In this document: in pieces, positions 61,282 through 64,000 of the stretch
Layout: each line of letters begins with the position of its first letter
How positions within the stretch are numbered: the first letter of the stretch is position 1
Notes under the pieces: model-generated
Seen by the model: only the letters and a program-made list of their open reading frames with translations
Database searches by the model: none
Told to the model about the DNA's origin: nothing
Translations under genes and position numbers: made by a program
Assembly (NCBI RefSeq): GCF_023073355.1
Contig: NZ_JADPJI010000011.1
Coordinates: 1 to 64,000 of the forward strand
Direction of reading: 5' to 3'
Length of the DNA: 64,000 bases
Source: Bradyrhizobium sp. 199
Lineage (GTDB): Bacteria; Pseudomonadota; Alphaproteobacteria; Rhizobiales; Xanthobacteraceae

Positions 61282-62772
61282 TCAGATGCGGCGCGCGAGC
61301 GCCGCGTTGCCGCTGATGCGTTGAGCTGCGGCTGACGTCGCGCCAGATGTCGCGCCTTGGCCGGGGGGAGCGGAGCCATTGGATACCTGAATGTCCTGCG
61401 CCTGGTTCGGCGCGGCCCCGCCGGTAGCAGATGCTCCCTCCGGCCGCAATGGCCGGGGCGGCGCGAACAGGAAGCCTTGGCCGAACCGCACGTCATAGTC
61501 GAGCAGGTCCACGACCGCGCGCTCGCCTTCGATCCTTTCGGCGATCAGGTCGATGCCGAAGCGGCCGAGCAGGTCGGAGAGATCGGAGGGATGGATGTCC
61601 GATGTCGAGGCCTGCCTGGGGTCGAGCAGCAGCGTGGCCGGCACCTTGATGAAGCGCACCCCGCGGTCGGCCAGCTCGCGCGGCTCGATCCTGAGATCCG
61701 TGACATGGTCGATCGAGAAGCGGAAGCCGCGCTGGGCAAGCGCTGCGAGATTCTCGGTCTCGGCCGGGCCGAGATTGCGGAATGTTGATTGCTTGAACTC
61801 CAGCACCAGCGAGGGCGCCAGCGCCCGGTTGGCTTCGAGAAAGTCGAGGCATTGTGCAAAGGTGGTGGAATTGCCGAGCGTGGAAGCCGCGACATTGCAG
61901 AACACGCCGACGTCCTTGTTGCGCACCATCAGGCGCCGCAGCACCTGCACACAGCGCAGCATGACCATGTTGTCGATGCGGCCGATCAGCCCGGAAGCCT
62001 CCGCGATGCTGATGAACTCCTCCGCTGCGACGAGCTGGTCGCGCTCGTCGCGCAGGCGCGTCACCGCCTCGTAGAACCGCACCTTGCGCTGCGGCAGCGT
62101 CACCATCGGCTGGAGGAAGATGTCGATGCGGTTCTCGTCGATCGCATTGCGCAGCGTCGCAAGCAGTTGAGTCTGGTTGCGCCCGGAGGGCGTCTGAATC
62201 GGGTTGGTGGTCTGGGGCTGGACGGCCGGCGCCGGCCGCGCCAGCGGAGGTACTGCGGGAAGCGGAGGAGGGGCAGGCGGCCGCTCTTCGAACGGCGCAA
62301 TCAGGTCGATCGGCGCCTCCGGCTCGGACCAGGCAGCCGCCGGGCCCGGAGCCGGCGTCGGTGCACTGCCGGCCAGCAAGTCCTCATGGGCCGACACGGT
62401 GGTGGCGAGCTGCCTGACCAAACCGCCAAGCTCGTTGATCTCGCCGACCACCGACTGGATGCGGTCGGAGTTGGTTGAATTGGACGAGGCGATGCGTCCC
62501 TCGACAGCAGCCAGCCGGCGGCCGAACTCGGCGACCTGACGGGCGAGATCGGCGGTGCCGCGCGACAGATCGGCGATCTGGCTGCCGACGTCGCTGCGGT
62601 CGCGCAGCCGCATCGATACCGCGTGGTAGAGGATCAGGAAGGTCAGCGCGGTCAGCGCCACGATCGCGGATTCGGTTCCGCTGATGCCGGCGACGGCGTA
62701 AAGCACAAGCCCAAGCGAGGCCGCGACCAGAACCATGCAGATGGCGATGAAGATCGTCGAAATGCGAATCAT
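61282..62772 (-). CDS. EAL-domain protein with membrane anchor and coiled coil, TipF-like
   Basis: 496 residues. Two membrane helices (about 5-28 and 32-52), a coiled coil (about 55-130), a Pro/Ala linker and a C-terminal EAL domain (about 205-440). The EAL triad reads EAV (235-237), and N293, E325, K376 and E412 are kept, but the DDFGTG loop is replaced by IDHVTD (354-359). It probably binds c-di-GMP without hydrolysing it. The architecture is that of the Caulobacter flagellar regulator TipF. It ends 16 bp before the HAD gene on the same strand. Confidence 0.85.
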   Translation of the reverse strand: MIRISTIFIAICMVLVAASLGLVLYAVAGISGTESAIVALTALTFLILYHAVSMRLRDRSDVGSQIADLSRGTADLARQVAEFGRRLAAVEGRIASSNSTNSDRIQSVVGEINELGGLVRQLATTVSAHEDLLAGSAPTPAPGPAAAWSEPEAPIDLIAPFEERPPAPPPLPAVPPLARPAPAVQPQTTNPIQTPSGRNQTQLLATLRNAIDENRIDIFLQPMVTLPQRKVRFYEAVTRLRDERDQLVAAEEFISIAEASGLIGRIDNMVMLRCVQVLRRLMVRNKDVGVFCNVAASTLGNSTTFAQCLDFLEANRALAPSLVLEFKQSTFRNLGPAETENLAALAQRGFRFSIDHVTDLRIEPRELADRGVRFIKVPATLLLDPRQASTSDIHPSDLSDLLGRFGIDLIAERIEGERAVVDLLDYDVRFGQGFLFAPPRPLRPEGASATGGAAPNQAQDIQVSNGSAPPGQGATSGATSAAAQRISGNAALARRI

Positions 62773-62935
62773 GCCGCGCGTTACGCCTCAAGAGCTGACT
62801 GCCTCACCCGGGAAAAGACGGGTTACTGTGCGATCCCGTCACGCCTCATGCTCCCCCAAGCCGCGTGACCTTAACATCATTGTTGATTCGAGGGGATAGC
62901 GGCCTCAGGCCGGCACGTTCTGGACAGTCGTGAAG

Positions 62936-64000
62936 TCAGGATGGCACGGCGGCGCCGACCGTATCGGCCGAGACGGCCTCGCGGGTACCGAGCGGCTTGG
63001 GGCGCCCGGTGGTCGTATCCTTCAGCGTCTGCCGCTCGATCTCCGAATTCAGCTCCGCCCCGAACATGATGACGATCGCCGACATCCACATCCACATCAT
63101 CAGGCCGATCGCCGCGCCAAGCGAGCCGTAGGTCGCGTTGTAATTGGCGAATTCCGAGAGATACCAGGACAGGAGCGCGGAGCCGGCAATCCAGAGGATG
63201 GCGGCGGTCACCGCGCCGGGGCTCAGCCATTGCCAGCGCGGCGCATCGCGACTAGGCGCGAAGCGGTACAGGATCGCAAGCGCCACGAGCAGGATGAGGA
63301 ACAGCAGCGGCCATCGCGCCAGCGCCACGATCAGCTTGCTTTCGGGCGCCATGCCGAGATGATTGAGCGCGAGCGGGAAGGCGACGACGGCGCCCACCAT
63401 CAGCAGCAGCGCCACGATGCCGCCGATCGTGAAGGCCAGCGACACCATGTTGAGCCTGATGAAGCTGCGCTTCTCGCGCTCCTCATAGGCGACGTTGAGG
63501 GCATCGAAGATCGCCTTGACGCCCGCATTGGCGCTCCAGATCGCAAGCAGGAGGCCGAGCAGGAAGGTGGCCCCGAGCGTGGTATTGCCGTTCGACACCA
63601 CGCGCGCGACCTGGTCCTCGACGATCTGGAACGAGCCCTCGGGTAGCATGGTCGCAAGCGTCTGGAGATTGGCGCTGATGGTCGCGGGATCCGCGAACAG
63701 GCCGTAGGAGGAAACCACCGCCGTGACCGCGGGGAAAACCGCGAGCAGCCCAAAGAATACGACGCCGCCTGCGGTCGCCAGCAGCCGGTCCTCGTCGATG
63801 CGTTGATAGGTGCGCCAGAAAATATCCTTCCAGCCCGCCCAAGGGATCGTTAACGGGCTCTTCGCATGACGGCCGCGCCCGGGCTCCAGGGCTGCGCCCG
63901 CCGGATGCGTCTCCGGTGAATTCGCCTCGCCTTTGCGGTGGTCTTGGGGAGGCCCCGACGCGACAACGCCAGAGTCCTGAAAGTAGCGCTCCGCAGTCAG
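62936..64000 (-). CDS. YihY/BrkB-family inner-membrane protein, 5' end beyond the window
   Basis: The last 354 codons are in the window. The frame stays open from 63718 to the edge with no ATG, GTG or TTG, and reads residues typical of the family (GWKDIFWRTYQRIDEDR, then AGGVVFFGLLAVFPAVTA). So the GTG at 63718 is not the start. About six membrane helices are present, with a charged N-terminal part containing HAKSPLTIPW. Function unknown despite the ribonuclease BN name; the family has no proven nuclease activity. Confidence 0.9.
   Translation of the reverse strand: MTAERYFQDSGVVASGPPQDHRKGEANSPETHPAGAALEPGRGRHAKSPLTIPWAGWKDIFWRTYQRIDEDRLLATAGGVVFFGLLAVFPAVTAVVSSYGLFADPATISANLQTLATMLPEGSFQIVEDQVARVVSNGNTTLGATFLLGLLLAIWSANAGVKAIFDALNVAYEEREKRSFIRLNMVSLAFTIGGIVALLLMVGAVVAFPLALNHLGMAPESKLIVALARWPLLFLILLVALAILYRFAPSRDAPRWQWLSPGAVTAAILWIAGSALLSWYLSEFANYNATYGSLGAAIGLMMWMWMSAIVIMFGAELNSEIERQTLKDTTTGRPKPLGTREAVSADTVGAAVPS

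Noticed and set aside
62936..63718. GTG 63718 as the start of the YihY gene
   Set aside because: The frame continues open to the window edge with family-typical residues and no start codon, so the gene begins outside the window.

Overview
The window looks like chromosomal DNA from a Bradyrhizobium-type alphaproteobacterium (Bradyrhizobiaceae, Hyphomicrobiales). The basis is high GC with strongly GC-biased third codon positions, gene neighbourhoods typical of Rhizobiales (ribF-ileS-lspA-M16 pair, mutL-rsmD-rluB-tadA, pmbA-cysQ-DUF4170-acyltransferase-waaA-lpxK-DUF2093-xseA), a CIRCE-controlled groESL operon, and many intergenic palindromic repeats of kinds I associate with Bradyrhizobium. No rRNA, tRNA, integrase, insertion sequence or CRISPR array was recognised. 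Most of the window is core housekeeping.

Layout. 0-0.6 kb: no convincing gene. 0.6-13.1 kb: a periplasmic cytochrome c, the three-subunit glycolate oxidase glcDEF, a lysine-rich histone-like protein, a TorF-type porin, a BacA/SbmA-type ABC transporter, a lactate/glycolate permease and two exported proteins of unknown role. 13.3-15.6 kb: groES-groEL with CIRCE and promoter. 15.7-21.2 kb: a lipoprotein, CheZ, an L,D-transpeptidase, a DUF2076 protein, and a deacetylase/glycosyltransferase pair. 21.3-24.4 kb: hisZ-hisG and rsmE. 24.6-33.1 kb: ubiA, DUF6101, pmbA, then a lipid A/Kdo cluster of overlapping genes (cysQ-like, DUF4170, DUF374 acyltransferase, waaA, lpxK). 33.3-39.1 kb: two alpha/beta hydrolases, xseA, and a membrane protein/winged-helix pair, separated by repeats.

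39.1-42.7 kb is the accessory stretch. It has lower GC than its flanks and holds a MerR/DUF433 antitoxin with a PIN-like toxin, a zinc-ribbon DUF4145 (HEPN-like) protein, and an NYN-domain (PIN-like) protein that appears frameshifted. That makes three candidate RNase-fold proteins placed between housekeeping genes.

42.7-64 kb: purD, a close match to fluoroacetate dehalogenase, tadA, an rluB-type pseudouridine synthase with a very long R/D/G-rich N-terminus, rsmD, mutL, arfB, a two-gene M16 protease, a secreted protein, lspA, ileS, ribF, a CheY, a HAD hydrolase, a TipF-like degenerate EAL protein, and a YihY/BrkB membrane protein whose 5' end lies beyond the right edge.

Functional themes are glycolate/lactate oxidation and uptake, outer-membrane lipid A and Kdo assembly, histidine entry steps, translation and RNA modification, and motility signalling (CheZ, CheY and a TipF-like protein). 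Several observations deserve a second look: the dehalogenase with a complete defluorinase active site, a repeat element inserted in frame into a hydrolase gene, tandem repeats starting at the stop codons of two genes, HisZ paired with a long-form HisG, and a dienelactone-hydrolase-like protein with Ala at the nucleophile position.
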